A stretch of 64,000 bases of DNA from Cinclus cinclus. Lineage: Eukaryota; Chordata; Aves; Passeriformes; Cinclidae. Position numbers and translations under genes: made by a program. The notes under the pieces were generated by a model. That model saw only the letters and a program-made list of their open reading frames with translations. It did no database searches and was not told the origin of the DNA. Each line of letters begins with the position of its first letter. Within the stretch, counting starts at the first letter, position 1. Location: NCBI RefSeq assembly GCF_963662255.1, contig NC_085072.1, positions 6,163,001-6,227,000 of the forward strand. Direction: 5' to 3'. Positions 1 to 11,519 of the stretch are shown piece after piece.

Positions 1-2768
1 GCACAGAATCTCACCGGTGCTGAGGGTTTTACCCCAAGAGCCCCCAAGAAGGAGTAATCTCAAAGACTGTGTGTCCTGCTCACACATGCACATAGTCCCA
101 TCTTCCTTAGACCTCCACTGGAAACAAGCCTGATGTCCAGCTTTCACCCTCCAGCTGCATCCACCCTTTAAAGTAATTCTTGGGCTACAGGACAGCAGCC
201 TTTCTGCCAGGACCTGCAGGTCCACTCTAACATGGCCCTGGAAGAACAGTGAAAATGCTGATACTTTCGTACTGGAAACTCAATCCCTTCCACTTGTAGT
301 GCTCCTCTCACTGCTTCACTTCCAGCAGAGCTAACCTGCAACGCATGTGAAAGCAGAACTTCCTGTATTGGAAGGAGTGAGAGAGCTGCTGGTGTGGAAA
401 AGGGCTGGTGTCATGCCCTCAGACAGGGCAGAGGTGAACCAGACCTGGATCCAACTCCAGCATCACCTTACTGGTGCTGCTGGACACAGCCTGTGGCTCT
501 CTTGACTTTGCATAGCCCAGGAATCCTGGGTGCTGAGCATGGTTGGTCTCCAAGGTGTGTGTAGAGATGAGTTAGAATCAGGCTCTTGTTCAAGGTGTGC
601 GGTCTGCACTCCACACACACTGACAAACCTTTGCACCTGTATGCCCCTGCACAGGTTATGATGTTAAAACGCCTGGTGCTTGTTGTCTCAGAGGATTTCA
701 AGATCTGTGGAGTGCCCTACCTGCAAAGCAGGGCCAGTCACAGGGACAGAGAGGATGCCATGGGCTAGCAGGAGCCTTGTGAGGGGCACAGAAGAAGGTT
801 GACCAGGGCTTTTACTCTCTAGGGCCTGGAAGCCAGTGTATGGGACTTGTGCTGCTGGCTGCCTCCCCTGTATGGGTGGTCATTGTCCCTTTTGGCTCTG
901 CATCACCCCTCAGTATCCCATGCTTCGGCAGGGACAGGTCCTCTCATGCTCCCAGGTGCATCTACCAGGGTGTCCCTGCAGCCCAACCAGGACTGCCTCC
1001 TCCAAAATGGGCAGGGATAAGGAGAGGCAGGAACCCCCCAGCCTCTCTCTGCTGTTTTCCCGCAATCAGAACTGCTCTGTGGTGTTCAGAATCATCATGG
1101 CTTGGGCTTTGCTCAAAGCCATGTCCTATATGGAGGGGCTCTGGGTCTGGCTCCACAGATGATGGCAGGGGAGGGAAGTCTCAGAATGGGACAGAATTGC
1201 TTTCTGAAGAAGAGCAGAACATCATCCATATGGGACAGCCCATGACATGCCTGGTAACTGATGGCAGTGACCAAGTGAAGGGTGTGGTGAGTTCTGTGGG
1301 CACCTGCCCCACACCAGCTCTCACCCTGGAGCTCAGCACAGCATGGGATTGTCCATCCTCCTCAACGGATGGGCAGGGCACCAGGAGCCTTCCACAGTCA
1401 CTTGGGAAAGTGCCCTTGGATCTCCTGTGTGTCTGTGCACAGCAGTCACAGGGCAGGGCACAGGGCTGATGCCCTGTCACCCTCAGCTGGTGGCACAGAG
1501 CTTCCAGGGACACTGGTCCTGAGATGTAAGGGAGGAAGTCAAAGCCATGGTGGGGGAGGCATGGTGCTGTCTGCAGAACTTCCATAAGCCCAGGAGCGAG
1601 GGATCCCTCAGCCCTCACATCTGGCTAACACAGCAGCCTGGTGTTCCCAGCAGCCAAGGTGAACCTGCAGATGTCTGCAGCTAAAGCACAGCTTCTCCAG
1701 CAGCTATGGTGGGAGCTCCTCACCTCCAGCACAAGCACAGGACAGGAACTCATCACACGAACTGGCCAACAGGTTTTGCCCAGTGAGTACTCTGGGGCTG
1801 TGACAGCCACACAGTGTGTCTGTGGAGCAGGCCTCTGCTCCGTGCTTCATGTCCTGCCTGACACGAGGCCAAGCTGGGGATGATGATGAATTTATGACCT
1901 CCCACCCACTGCTGCAGTGGAGTCTGGAGCCACAGATGCTTACAGAGGGTGTTGTGGGAGCTGTGGTTTGGATGAATAATTTTCCAGCCCTGCAGCTCAA
2001 GAGCCATGAAACCCAGAGGGGGAGAGAAAGACAACAGAACACTAAAACAAAACAAGCCTCTGGCTTGGGCTGCCCAGTGAGTTCTGGGCCATGCCATGTT
2101 GTTCTTCATGTTTATCCTGCTCCAGATGAGCAGCATCCAGCCACTGCCCTCCTCCATCAGCCCTGGTGCAGAGGTCAAAACACAGGAGATGAGCAAGAGC
2201 TTGCCTGTTTGGACCTCCCCTTCCTACTCCCTGCTCTCCTTTCCGTGGCTCCTACAGCAGGGGCTGACTGGGTTGCTGTTGCCAAGTGACAGGAGACATG
2301 GATACCCACCCCTCTGAGCTGGGCATGCACAGGCAGGGGAGCCTGAAGGTGGCTGCTGGAGCACCACAGCTCCTTGATCCCACAGTTTCTCCAGCACTGA
2401 ACCTCACCCCAGGCTCCAACCTGGCCCATGCTGTCCCCAGGGCAGAGTCCAGCTGCTTCACATCTTTGCACAACACAGGAATGGGCCCCTGCTCCCACCA
2501 CAGGGAGCCCATTTCACCCTGGCACATCCCCAGCTGGACACCTCCTTGAAATCTGGTGTTGGCACCAGTCATGGCATGGAATGCCCACTGCCTACCATCT
2601 CTTCCATCTGAACTGTGCCAGACCAGGAGCAGCAGCATTGCAGCCAGATGCCCCAAGGATCTGCAGCATCCTCCATCACCAGCTGCTAATGTTGGCCACC
2701 TCCTGGTGAGCAGAAGTGCTGGGGCCAGCACAGATTGAAGGTAGGTCTGAACTGGAAGGGGAAGTCAG
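1..2768. other. Upstream flank, no gene recognised
   Basis: I see no exon, RNA gene or repeat family that I can name here. Open frames of 60-210 codons occur on both strands, but they overlap one another, lack recognisable domains and are not bounded by convincing splice signals. A neighbouring gene's intron or plain intergenic DNA would both fit. Confidence 0.5.
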
Positions 2769-3015
2769 AGAATCACAGGGTTGGAAGGGATCTCTTGATC
2801 CAGTCCCACCCCACTGTCAAGGCAGAATCACCTGGAGTAGTGACAGAGGAACATGTCCAGCTGGGTCTTGAACGTCTCCAAAGGGAAAATCCACAACCTC
2901 CCTGGGAAACTGGAGAGCACTGTAGCTCTGCCACCCTAAACGTGAAGAAGTACTTCCTCGTGTTGAGGTAGAATTTCTTGTGTTTTAATTTATTCCTCCA
3001 GGGACAGGTGAGTAG
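2769..3015 (-). mobile_element. CR1 LINE fragment, minus orientation
   Basis: The left edge (AATCACAGGGTTGGAAGGGA) is the complement of a CR1 3' end. It is followed by the usual CR1 text for a truncated 3' portion: 'gtccagctgggtcttgaacg', then 'cctccctgggaa', then the 'aagaagtacttcctcgtgtt' stretch. It is a non-autonomous 5'-truncated copy with no open reverse-transcriptase frame. The right edge is fuzzy because the copy is diverged. Confidence 0.85.
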
Positions 3016-4371
3016 TACTGGAGCTGGGGGGTTCCTCCTCAACACTCCTCTTGCATGTGCAAGGCTTGCTGTGGTTGTGGCTCCCTGACCCAGCTGAGGT
3101 GCAGGTGGTCCAAAAGAAAGGTCTTCAAGCATATAGGACACAGGAGCAGGGTTCTGGTCCACCTAACAGGACTACTACCTGGCTTTGCATCTCTATCCCT
3201 CATCTCTGCAGGGCATGGAGCCACAGGTCTGCCCCTTTTTGCAAGCAGTGCCTCCCAGAGCAAGGGGTTAAAGTGCATCTGAAGACTGTGCTGCTCTGTG
3301 CCCCAGGCATCAGGCTGGAACCATCCTTCATGTGACTTCACAGGCACTGTCAGGAAGCAGGGAGACATGGCCCTGTGCTTCCCCTGCCCCAGCCAGAACC
3401 ACATGCTGGGCACTAGGAGCTTCTGCTTGTTTGCAAGTGTTTGCTGTTACATTTTGGAAAGCCTCTGGGAATCCTTGCTGGGCTCAGACTCATACAGAGC
3501 CTGACAGTGCTATTCCAGCCTTTGGATGGCCCTGATAGGAGTAGGGTCTCCAGGAACATTCTGGAGAACACTCTGGCCTTTGCCTCTGCCCCGACCTTGG
3601 GTGGCTCCACAGGGCGTGGCTGGGCTCACAGGCACATCCCAATTACCAGGCTCCTGGATCCTGCTCCATCTCTGCTGGCTTGGATCACAACCTGCTCCAC
3701 CCAGAGCTGAAAAGATCAAGAAGAGCCAGGGATGGCAGATCTGAGGAGCCTTACTGTCAGGAGAGATCATGTCCCAGGAGTGAGTGTCCCCTCACAGAGA
3801 TGTCAGATGAGGTGGATGAGTGAATGCCACAGAACACATGGGCCAGTCCTGGTGGTGCTGATTTTTTCTCTGGTGTCCCTGTGCCCTGTGATCCTGCCTA
3901 AGGCTCTCTATCCTCTCCCTTCTGAAGGGAGGGACTGGCTACTGTCCTCCCCAGTGTGAGGGATGCCATCAGTCCCCACTGGAACCAGTGAAACACAGCC
4001 AGCATCATCCAGGCCTGCAGTATGGACTGGCTGTCCTTGGAAAACAGCCAAACTGGGATCCTACTGGTTTGATCCAGAACCCTATAAAATCTGGAAGGAA
4101 ATAAAAAGAGAGCAACAAGCAGTTGCTCCATGGGAGCAGGGCAGGAGACACATTTGTGGTTTGTTCTGGGGACCCCTGCTGAGGACAGACACAAACAGCC
4201 CCCAGCACTTTGACTCAGCTGGCATCACCAGTTTTCCAGCTCGGGAAGGGCCATAGCTGGATGTCCAGAGCATTGGCATCACCTTTGAAGGAGCAGCATC
4301 AGCTCCCTCCCCTCTGCAGGGAGAGCGCTGCTGAGTGACAAAATCAAGGCCCAGCCACTCAGAGGTGGCAG
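3016..4371. other. Unannotated flank
   Basis: No recognisable gene or named repeat. Base composition is ordinary up to about 4370, where it changes abruptly to AT-rich sequence belonging to the candidate 3'UTR described next. Confidence 0.45.
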
Positions 4372-4846
4372 GTCAGAAGAAATAAAATTTATTTTAAAAT
4401 ATTTTGAAACTCTGCATGGATTAATCAATTGACAGATTCACAATAACTACCCAGGAATTCCAGTGGTACTATACAGTACTATTCAGCATTTTAAAATTTC
4501 TGATATTTTCTGGTAAGTTAACAATAAAAATGAGGGTGTGTTAGAACTGTACTGAAGAGAATGCTTTTGATCTTTTCTAAAAACAAATTGCAGTTGAATT
4601 TTAAGGCCTCTGGATCGTGATTGTTAAAAATGCATTGATTCTCTGGAGGTGTTTTAGCAGTTCTTGGCTGTCTTTGATGAAAGTTTCCACACCTCTTATG
4701 CTTTCTCAGTGTATTGTAGGCAGAGACATTTTCTCAGGCGAGTAGAAAGAAGACTACATGAAAGTAAAATAAAAGCATCTTCTATCTAAATCTTCGAATT
4801 ATACCATAATCCGATAGTTAGTGAAATGCTGCTGACTTTGAGAAGT
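4372..4846 (-). other. Candidate 3'UTR of an unrecognised minus-strand transcript
   Basis: This block is strikingly AT-rich against GC-richer flanks on both sides. Read on the minus strand it begins just after a stop codon at 4847 and ends with an AATAAA poly(A) signal (complement of 4388-4393) about 15-20 bases before the composition returns to normal. It has no CR1 or simple repeat. Such a profile is what a terminal exon's 3'UTR looks like. The caveat is that the same short AT stretch also holds AATAAA on the + strand (4381-4386), so the signal does not by itself fix the strand. Confidence 0.35.
4388..4393 (-). terminator. Poly(A) signal AATAAA (minus strand)
   Basis: TTTATT on the + strand reads AATAAA on the minus strand, at the distal end of the AT-rich candidate 3'UTR. 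It is a canonical hexamer, but such hexamers are common in AT-rich DNA; its value comes from the position. Confidence 0.3.
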
Positions 4847-5275
4847 TCAGGAATCACAAATCCCGCAGTGTTTGGTCCCAAGAGCCCCAGCTCCATCCTT
4901 TGAGAGCAGGAGGGTGCGGGGGCCCTGCGGGAGTGGCTGTGGAGCAGCTCTCTCCTCTCGCAGACCGAATTCTGCCGCTAGAGGACAACACACAAACACG
5001 GCAGAGCTGCAGGAAAACATCCACAGCGCTGAGCTGAGTGAGGGCATGGCCCTCACTGCTCCACTGAGCTGCAGGTTCAGCGAGACACGGCTGGAAAGGA
5101 CACTTCCACCCCTGAGAGACTTATTCACAAATTCCAGGTTTACCATGGAAGCATCAAAGCTCTCTGGTCCTCCAAGCAGCTCGGCGTCCAGACTTAGTTT
5201 TGTCAGGAGCCAGGTGACACGCTGGTATAAGCGACTCGAAGAAATAAGATATGGATATGAACCACCACAGCTGTC
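4847..5275 (-). CDS. Candidate terminal coding exon, product unknown
   Basis: On the minus strand a good splice acceptor (pyrimidine-rich 'tctctgtttgcttttcattccag') ends at 5276. From 5275 one frame (starting GAC AGC, Asp-Ser) stays open for 142 codons to a stop at 4847-4849; the other two frames close soon after the acceptor. The predicted peptide has no motif I recognise: the first half looks protein-like (for example ...RLYQRVTWLLTKLSLD...) and the second half is Ser/Ala/Leu-rich with a possible hydrophobic stretch. A possible donor (GCA|GTGAGG) lies inside, so the coding part could be shorter. Any earlier exons would lie between 5276 and LGR6 exon 1 or overlap LGR6, making the two genes head-to-head. 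The opposite strand also has a long frame (4872-5414), so strand is not proven. It could equally be a long non-coding RNA exon or chance. Confidence 0.25.
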   Translation of the reverse strand, partial: DSCGGSYPYLISSSRLYQRVTWLLTKLSLDAELLGGPESFDASMVNLEFVNKSLRGGSVLSSRVSLNLQLSGAVRAMPSLSSALWMFSCSSAVFVCCPLAAEFGLREERAAPQPLPQGPRTLLLSKDGAGALGTKHCGICDS

Positions 5276-7559
5276 CTGGAATGAAAAGCAAACAGAGAAG
5301 TCAAAGTGTCATGCACGTGGAGAAAAGCTCTCCAATGTCAGGACATGCTGCTCCAAAAAAAAAGTGAAAATTGCAATCAGCGCCTTCCTGAGGAAATATC
5401 CGTCCTTCCGCTGAATGATAGTTTTCAGTAGGAACCTCTTAGGTGTGAGTTTTTGCAAGAGCTGTATGAATAGTGTGATCAGCCAGAGCCCTGGGTTCCT
5501 GAGGACAATTCACTGAGTAAGAAATTGTCAGGAGGTGGTGTTGTGGTTGGCATTGGCTGGAGGGAGAGGAACAGAAATCCCAGATAAGAGCTACTGCTGC
5601 TACAGACAGAAGTGACAGGCTTGACACTTTCTCCCGACTGACTTCAAATTTCTGGCTGCTGTCAGAGCATGTCCAGCCATTCCAGGCCCTGCTAATGTCC
5701 CATGTCCAAGCTGGAGGGGAAACGTGTGAGGAGCCCCAGGGACTCATCCCTCTGAGAAGAGCTCCCCATCTCCCCACCAAGCACTGTTTTACATTTGGAG
5801 ATGCCAAAAGATATTGCAAATGTTTAATTAATGACATCCCCAGCACTGTTCATGATGGAAGCAGCTTAATTCCAATTAAACCAGTTCCTACTCTCAGACC
5901 AAAATTCTTTCTCTCCTCTGAACTTGATGAAATGACTGAAGCAGTCACAGGGAGTCCTGAAACTGTGGGATCTGAATGCACTTTGCAAGTGTAAAAGCTT
6001 CAGATCCAGCATCACCACAGCCAAGAGCTCTCAGCCAGAGTCTGTGCATCAGCCCCAAACCCTGAACTCCATCCTGTGCTCTCTGAGCACTTTTTTGGGG
6101 AGGAGACACCCACTCTGATTCACAGGTCTCAAGGCACTCCAACCCAGGTGAGCTGGAGCTGTTTAAGGCTCCCCCTGTGCCAGTTCACCTTCCCGACCCC
6201 AGATAACACTTCCACCTCTTTTATCCTGCAATAGTGGGGATATCAATCAGGAAACCCTTATGCCAGAAGGAAAGGCCCATTCAGAGGAAGCAGGGCTGTG
6301 AAAGCATCTCTCGGTCTGTGCCTTGGCCATGTGGCACTTTGCCATAGCATGGTTACAGTGGGAGGGGTGACTTTTAGGGTGCACTTGGCAGCCACCCAAA
6401 CCTGGGCCCTTCTTTCTCTGCCTCATTCACCTACTCAATGGTGTGAGGGAGGCAGAGGGAGGAGCAAACCAGGAGTCCAGATCCACCTAAAGGCCCATGA
6501 ACAGCTCTCTGTCTTCAGTGTGAGACCCACGTTCAGCTGCTGCCCCTGTTACAGAAGTGTTTGGCTCTGTACAGAGACTCGGTGCAGTTCAAGCTGTAGG
6601 GCCAGGCTCACCCTTATCCCTCAAACCACTGCCATGGGATGGCAGCAGTCACTGAGAGCATCACAGTGGCACTGAGCAGCCAGTGGCTGTCATGAGAGAG
6701 GACATGGAGCTGTCCTTTGCAGCTTTCTCCTTTTGCAGGTCTAGCACCCTTTGCTAAGCAGGTGTTTCTGCTGCCCCAGAACTCAGCACCGCCTCGATAC
6801 AGAATCTTGTTCTGATGCACACCCCACATGTTCCAGGACACTATGAGGCCCTGGCCTAGGCAGTACCTCCTGCTAAGCCTGACCATGATACAGGTCCAGG
6901 TGACACAGCTTCAAGCCCCCATTCAATGGACTATTCCTCTATTTTGGCCACTTTACCCAGGGTTAGAAAGAGCTCTTGAAGCAACCCAGCCCCCTGCTCC
7001 TGGCATCAGTGCTGGGCAGCTCCTGCAGACACAGCTCCTGCATGCCCTTGATCTGGGCAAAGCTAACAGGAGCACCATGTCCCACCATGGAGCATGGCAC
7101 TGTGACACTGCTGCTCCATCCCCCTGCATGTTCCCCCAGCCCCTGCCTGCTGAAAGGAGTGAGCAAACAGGGCTGCTGGAGAGTGAGGGCTGGAGCTCAG
7201 GACAGACAGACAGCCTTGGGCATGGTCGCTCCCAGCAAAGAGCTTGTCCTGAGCTCCTCAGTCCCTTCTCCCCAGCTGCACCCTGACTTCGCAGTCACAG
7301 CTGAGTTCGGCAGCCAGCACAGACACAGAGTCCTTTATCTGGGGTTTAATTTCAGCGTCCTGAAGTCTGGAGCCCTTGAAGTGTTGGTTGGGTACTTCAG
7401 CCTCACTGCTTACACTCCTCTGCCCTGGTGGAGCCAGCTCTGCCTTCCCCTGCCTTGCTATCTCGCAAAAACACAGTTACAAAACAAGGCTGGGTCCTGG
7501 AGCTATGAACAGGTCGTTATTTTTTGAGGTTTCTTTTGGGTTGTTTTTTTTTCCCCTTT
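5276..7559. other. Interval between the minus-strand candidate exon and LGR6
   Basis: No exon, repeat family or RNA gene could be named. If the minus-strand terminal exon at 4847-5275 is real, its upstream exons or first exon should be sought here, and the region next to LGR6 would act as a two-way promoter. The frames seen (for example 5439-5846 minus) have no recognisable domains. Confidence 0.4.
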
Positions 7560-7772
7560 TCTTCCCTTTGAATGAAATTCCTGCCAGCTCTAAGAGAGAG
7601 AGAGAGGGAAAGAGTAGAAAGTTTAACTCCTCCCATTGGAGCGTCTCACGCCCCTGCCCAGCCCTTGAAACCCAATAACCAAGATCATTCAGCAATGCCT
7701 CCCCTTGCCTGGCTGCATCCTCAGCACACTGGGACCTGCCGGAGATCCCGTGCCCGCAGCCGAGGGGCGAGG
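7560..7772 (+). promoter_or_regulatory. LGR6 promoter-proximal region and 5'UTR
   Basis: The 210 bases before the LGR6 ATG contain an inverted CCAAT box (ATTGG, 7635-7639), a forward CCAAT (7672-7676), a GA-rich microsatellite (about 7601-7616) and a CTTTGAA motif (7566-7572) of the TCF/LEF type. No clear TATA box is seen. The transcription start cannot be placed from sequence. LGR-family receptors act in Wnt/R-spondin signalling, so a TCF-like motif is suggestive, but a 7-base match is expected often by chance. An upstream in-frame ATG (7695) exists with no stop before 7773, but the downstream ATG fits the family better. Confidence 0.5.
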
Positions 7773-7969
7773 ATGGGCACGCTCCTCTTGTGGGGCATTC
7801 TCCTGGCGTGCTGTGCCCTGTGCCAGGCGGTGCCTGTGGAGCCAGGTGCTGCGCCCTCCTGCCCGCCCCAGTGCCACTGCGAACAGGATGGCATCATGCT
7901 CTCGGTGGATTGCTCCGAGCTGGGGCTTTCGGAGGTCCCTGCAAACCTGAGCCCTCTCACCGCTTACCT
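7773..7969 (+). CDS. LGR6 coding exon 1: signal peptide and LRR N-terminal cap
   Basis: First coding exon of leucine-rich-repeat-containing G-protein-coupled receptor 6, a plasma-membrane receptor that binds R-spondins and strengthens Wnt signalling. The 65 full codons plus two bases (CT) end at a consensus donor (GTAAGT, 7970-7975). Residues 1-19 form a signal peptide (MGTLLLWGILLACCALCQA) with likely cleavage before VPVEP. Residues 30-47 hold the LRRNT cysteines C30, C34, C36 and C47. The following segment (GIMLSVDCSELGLSEVP, then LTAYL) matches LGR6 more closely than LGR4 or LGR5; LGR6 typically has GIMLSADCSELGLS and DPLTAYL. N58-L-S is a glycosylation sequon. The ATG has a strong Kozak context (A at -3, G at +4) and puts the signal peptide at the N-terminus, so I prefer it to upstream in-frame ATGs at 7572 and 7695. 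It joins exon 2 in phase 2. Confidence 0.93.
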
Positions 7970-8224
7970 GTAAGTACAGCCCTTGCTACTTCTTTTGCAC
8001 TGCTTCCCCCGGACCCCTTCAACAGCTGCAGCTTTCCTCCGGCTTGGAAGTTTGTGCCACATATTCCTGAAATTAAATTTCCTGTGGAAATTAGAAACCA
8101 CGCAAAATAACAACAAAAAAGGCAGCTCTTTGGGCAGGACCTGCCAAGCTCCCCTCCTCCCGCGCCCCTCTGCGAGCGCTGTTTATACTACGATATTCTG
8201 CTCTGCTCCGTGATTGCAGCGGAC

Positions 8225-8575
8225 CTGGGGAACTGACTTGCTGGGTCGATTTTGATTGTTCTGAGCACATAATGGAGTATTTTTACACAGCAATTAGCGC
8301 AAACTGCTCTGGGATCCTTCTGTCAAGCATTTCAATAGCTGCAATAACTCAGACCTTTGCGGGGTTTGGGTTGTGCTGGCCACCAGCAGTGTCCGAGCTG
8401 CCTTTTATAAATGAGTATTAAAGCCTTGTGAGAGGTTTGGGGTTTGGCAAGTGTTGTGATTATTTATGTATTAATTTTATTTTGAAATTATTGATTATCT
8501 GAATGTTTCATACCCCTTGTGATATTAATGCCCCAAAGGGTTAATTGACAGAAACTGCTGCGTTCATTTCTAGCC
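8225..8575. promoter_or_regulatory. Candidate conserved non-coding element just inside intron 1
   Basis: About 350 bases of repeat-free sequence, AT-richer than both flanks and dense in homeobox-type cores (CAATTAG, ATTGATTAT, TTAATTG, GATATTAAT), lie 250 bases after exon 1. This composition beside a developmental receptor gene is typical of a conserved enhancer. Conservation itself cannot be seen from one sequence. Confidence 0.3.
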
Positions 8576-9824
8576 CCAGAGGTGGTCTCGGTGCCATCAT
8601 ACTGGTGATGACTGAGGATCCTGATAAACGACTTCGGAAAAATCTCAGGGTTTAATCGGGAGAGGAAACATCGCTCCCAGGGAGAGACGAGTTATCCCTG
8701 AGGAAGATGCTTCCTGGGTTTATAGGCAGCGCTTGCAGCCACGAGCCACAGCTGTTTGGTAGGCAGGCTAGGAAGGATCGTGGCATTCCGAGCTCGGAAC
8801 GCAGCCAGGGCACTGCCGAGGGCAGCCGTGCGTACCGCAGCCATCAGGGACCGCTGGCAGCCCCAGCCCGTGCAGGGCAAGTGAACACCGCGGTGCGCCC
8901 GCTGCTGAGCGGGGACTCGTGTCTGGGAGTGCCGTACAGACCATGGGGCTGGTTTTCCGACGTCCCTGGATTGTGCTGAGACGCAGGTGCTCAGCTGTCG
9001 GTGCTCAGCTGTCGGAGCAAAGCACCCAAAGCCGTCCAGGAAAGGTTTTGCACAGCCAGGTGGGAGCTGCCACAGCTGGATGAGAGCTCCTCTGCTCTTC
9101 CCGCTCGCCTGAGGAGCTCAGTCTTGTGCCAGCCACTGGATGTCCAGAGCTGTACTGGGTTAGCTGGGGGAGAAGTAAGGCAGGAAAGGACAATGTTCAC
9201 TGGAGACCATGAAAGATGAGAGAAATGTGTAACGCGGGCTGTATTTCTCCTGGGAGAGGGAACCGCTTGTTACATGAGGTGTGTCACAGAACTGTCCCCG
9301 GGGCTTGGTTTGGAACCGGCTGCCCACGAGTGCGAAGTCACAGGAGCATGTGGGAGAATGCAGAACTTGGCAGCACTGATGCTTCTGTGGGGACAGGGGG
9401 CAGCCCCATCAGGCACCCACCTCACCCTGAGGTGTCACAGGACGGAGCACCCGGTGCTGCCACTCTGCACAGGAGACGCTGCAGGTCATCCCCTCAGAGC
9501 TGTCCCCTGGGCTGGGAGCTGCAGAGCTGCCTGCACGAAGCACATTTCGGTGTTCCCGGAGCTCAGTGCCGCATTTACCCTGGCCTCGGTGGTTGGAGGA
9601 GGGATACAGAGCCCTGGGACAGGGATCCCTGTGCATGGACCCCAGCGGGTGGATGCTCGGAGGTGCTGCTGGCTCGGTGCGGGGGGAAGCGGGTGGTGAC
9701 TGCTGCGGCTGCCGGCAGAGCCCTGGATTTCACCGGGACTAGTTCCTCGGGACAGCCCTGGAGCACGCAGCACTTTGGGATGGTGCAGGTGCGGTCCCTT
9801 GGCTGGGGCCTCGCACCCGGCAGG
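8576..9824. other. GC-rich intron sequence
   Basis: GC-rich with scattered CpGs (densest about 8750-8960). No exon with a usable donor in phase 2 was recognised, so I do not call an alternative first exon. Open frames here extend into the minisatellite and are by-products of it. Confidence 0.4.
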
Positions 9825-10225
9825 CTGTTACCGGCCCCGTTCTCCTGTGTCTGTACCAGTCCCATTCTCCCGTGTCTGTACCAGTCCCATTCTCCCCTGT
9901 CTGTACCAGTCCCATTCTCCCGTGTCTGTACCGGTCCCAGTATCCCGTGTCTGTACCGGTCCCACTCTCCCGTGTCTGTACCAGTCCCATTCTCCCGTGT
10001 CTGTACCGGTCCCATTCTCCTGTGTCTGTACCAGTCCCATTCTCCCGTGTCTGTACCGGTCCCATTCTCCTGTGTCTGTACCAGTCCCATTCTCCCGTGT
10101 CTGTACCGGTCCCATTCTCCTGTGTCTGTACCGGTCCCACTCTCCCGTGTCTGTACCGGTCCCAGTATCCCCTGTCTGTACCAGTCCCACTCTCCCCTCT
10201 CTGTCCCAGCCCCATTCCCCTGGGC
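9825..10225. repeat. 25-bp minisatellite, about 16 units
   Basis: Units read CTGTACCAGTCCCATTCTCC plus CGTGT with a strict 25-base period from 9851 (starts 9851, 9876, 9901 ... 10176), a 26-base diverged first unit at 9825 and a degenerate last unit at 10201. Variation is confined to a few positions (CCAGT/CCGGT, CATTCT/CACTCT/CAGTAT, CCGTGT/CCTGTGT type changes). The unit contains no stop in any frame, and its length is not a multiple of three, so all six frames are open through the array; this explains frames of 150-414 codons here, including 9216-10460. It is not a gene or a CRISPR array: the units are contiguous with no spacers. Confidence 0.97.
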
Positions 10226-11519
10226 TCACACGGTGGCTCCAGTGACAGTGATGTCCCTTTGCAGGGTCACAGCCCCCCTCCCCAGCCCAGGTCATGCAGG
10301 GAACACCCGGCTGGGGGGACCCTCGGGGTGCACCGTGTGTGGGACAGGACTGGGGGTCTTGGAGAGGGTCTCAGTTTTCCTCCCTCCCTCTTTGGGGAAA
10401 ACCAACCCACTTGGTGCTTCTCCATTAAATCCTGCCAGTGAGAAGACCAAACAGATATGATGGAGGTAGAAAGTCAGGACGAACTGGGAATGGCTGGAGG
10501 AGGACTGGAGAGCTGGGTTTTCTCCCTGCTCCTGTCACTGCTGTTAGCAAATTATGTGGGGTTAGATTCCAGGTACAAGTGTGCAGCCAGGGCTGGTTTG
10601 TCAAAGCAAATCATCATAAATGTTGTAGAAAGCATGGATATTGGAGTGAGGTCTAAGCTCTTAATGGAAATACAAACTTTAACTCCACATTCAAATTTGT
10701 AAAGAAATGCTGGATTGTTTTGGAGAGCTACAAAGGCTGAAGAGAGAGCCCTGCAATGGCAGCAGGAGCATGGACCTGGAGGGCAGCTGCTCGCAAAACT
10801 TTGCTCCGTGCCTTGTCTTCTCAGCGAGTCACCGGCACTGTGGAGAGCAGGACTTCCTCTGGAGCAAAATAAAAGATCCTCGTAATCACCCTTGATTAGG
10901 CACTGCCTCACCACTAATGAGCTGGTGTCCACGCCCCATCCTGACGGTGCTGCGCCTCCATCGTTTCTGTTTCTCTTCAAGAATCCCATCCTTGTTCACT
11001 CCTGCACCTTCCTGACCTTGGCCCTGGTCCAACCCATCCAAAGCCAAATGTTTTCAGTGGTGACATCGCTGGTGAAATTGCAGCTGTGGTCAAGGAGATG
11101 GGAGAGATTTCCCCTTTAGCTGAGGTGCCAGTGCGGGTCCTGTGTCACATAACACATCTCTGTCTCTCAATGTGTGTCACAGCGCTGATCTGGGGCTGCA
11201 GCAGAGGTGGCTGGAGCTACTGGGGGCTCCCTGGAAAGGACAGCAGCAAGCTGGGGGTGCAGGAGAGTGGAGCTGCATAGGGGAAGATTCCTCTGCAGCA
11301 GAGAGGTGGCTGCACAAAGGGGCTCAGAGGAGGACGGGAAATGGAAAAACTTCTTGGTGCTTAAAATATTATCTTAGCTGTGATCCCTGACACCACTGCA
11401 CACCCTGCATGTGACCTAGTGGAGGAACCCCAACTCAGATTCCCCAGGGTAAACCTGGATAATCTTAGGAGTATCTCTAAGACTCCCTCACCCTTTCCCC
11501 ATTCTTTACAATCCCATTT
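10226..11519. other. Unannotated intron sequence
   Basis: Nothing recognisable; ordinary composition with no named repeat. Confidence 0.45.

Noticed and set aside
4872..5414. 180-codon plus-strand frame
   Set aside because: No domain recognised; it overlaps the minus-strand frame that has the better splice acceptor and 3'UTR-like tail. I keep the minus reading as a low-confidence candidate, but strand is not settled.
9825..10225. CRISPR-like array
   Set aside because: Units are contiguous, imperfect and without spacers, in a vertebrate genome; it is a minisatellite. The same applies to 35214-35677.
9216..10460. 414-codon plus-strand frame
   Set aside because: It runs through the 25-bp minisatellite, which is open in all six frames; the flanks have no domain, and homologous frames exist on the opposite strand.
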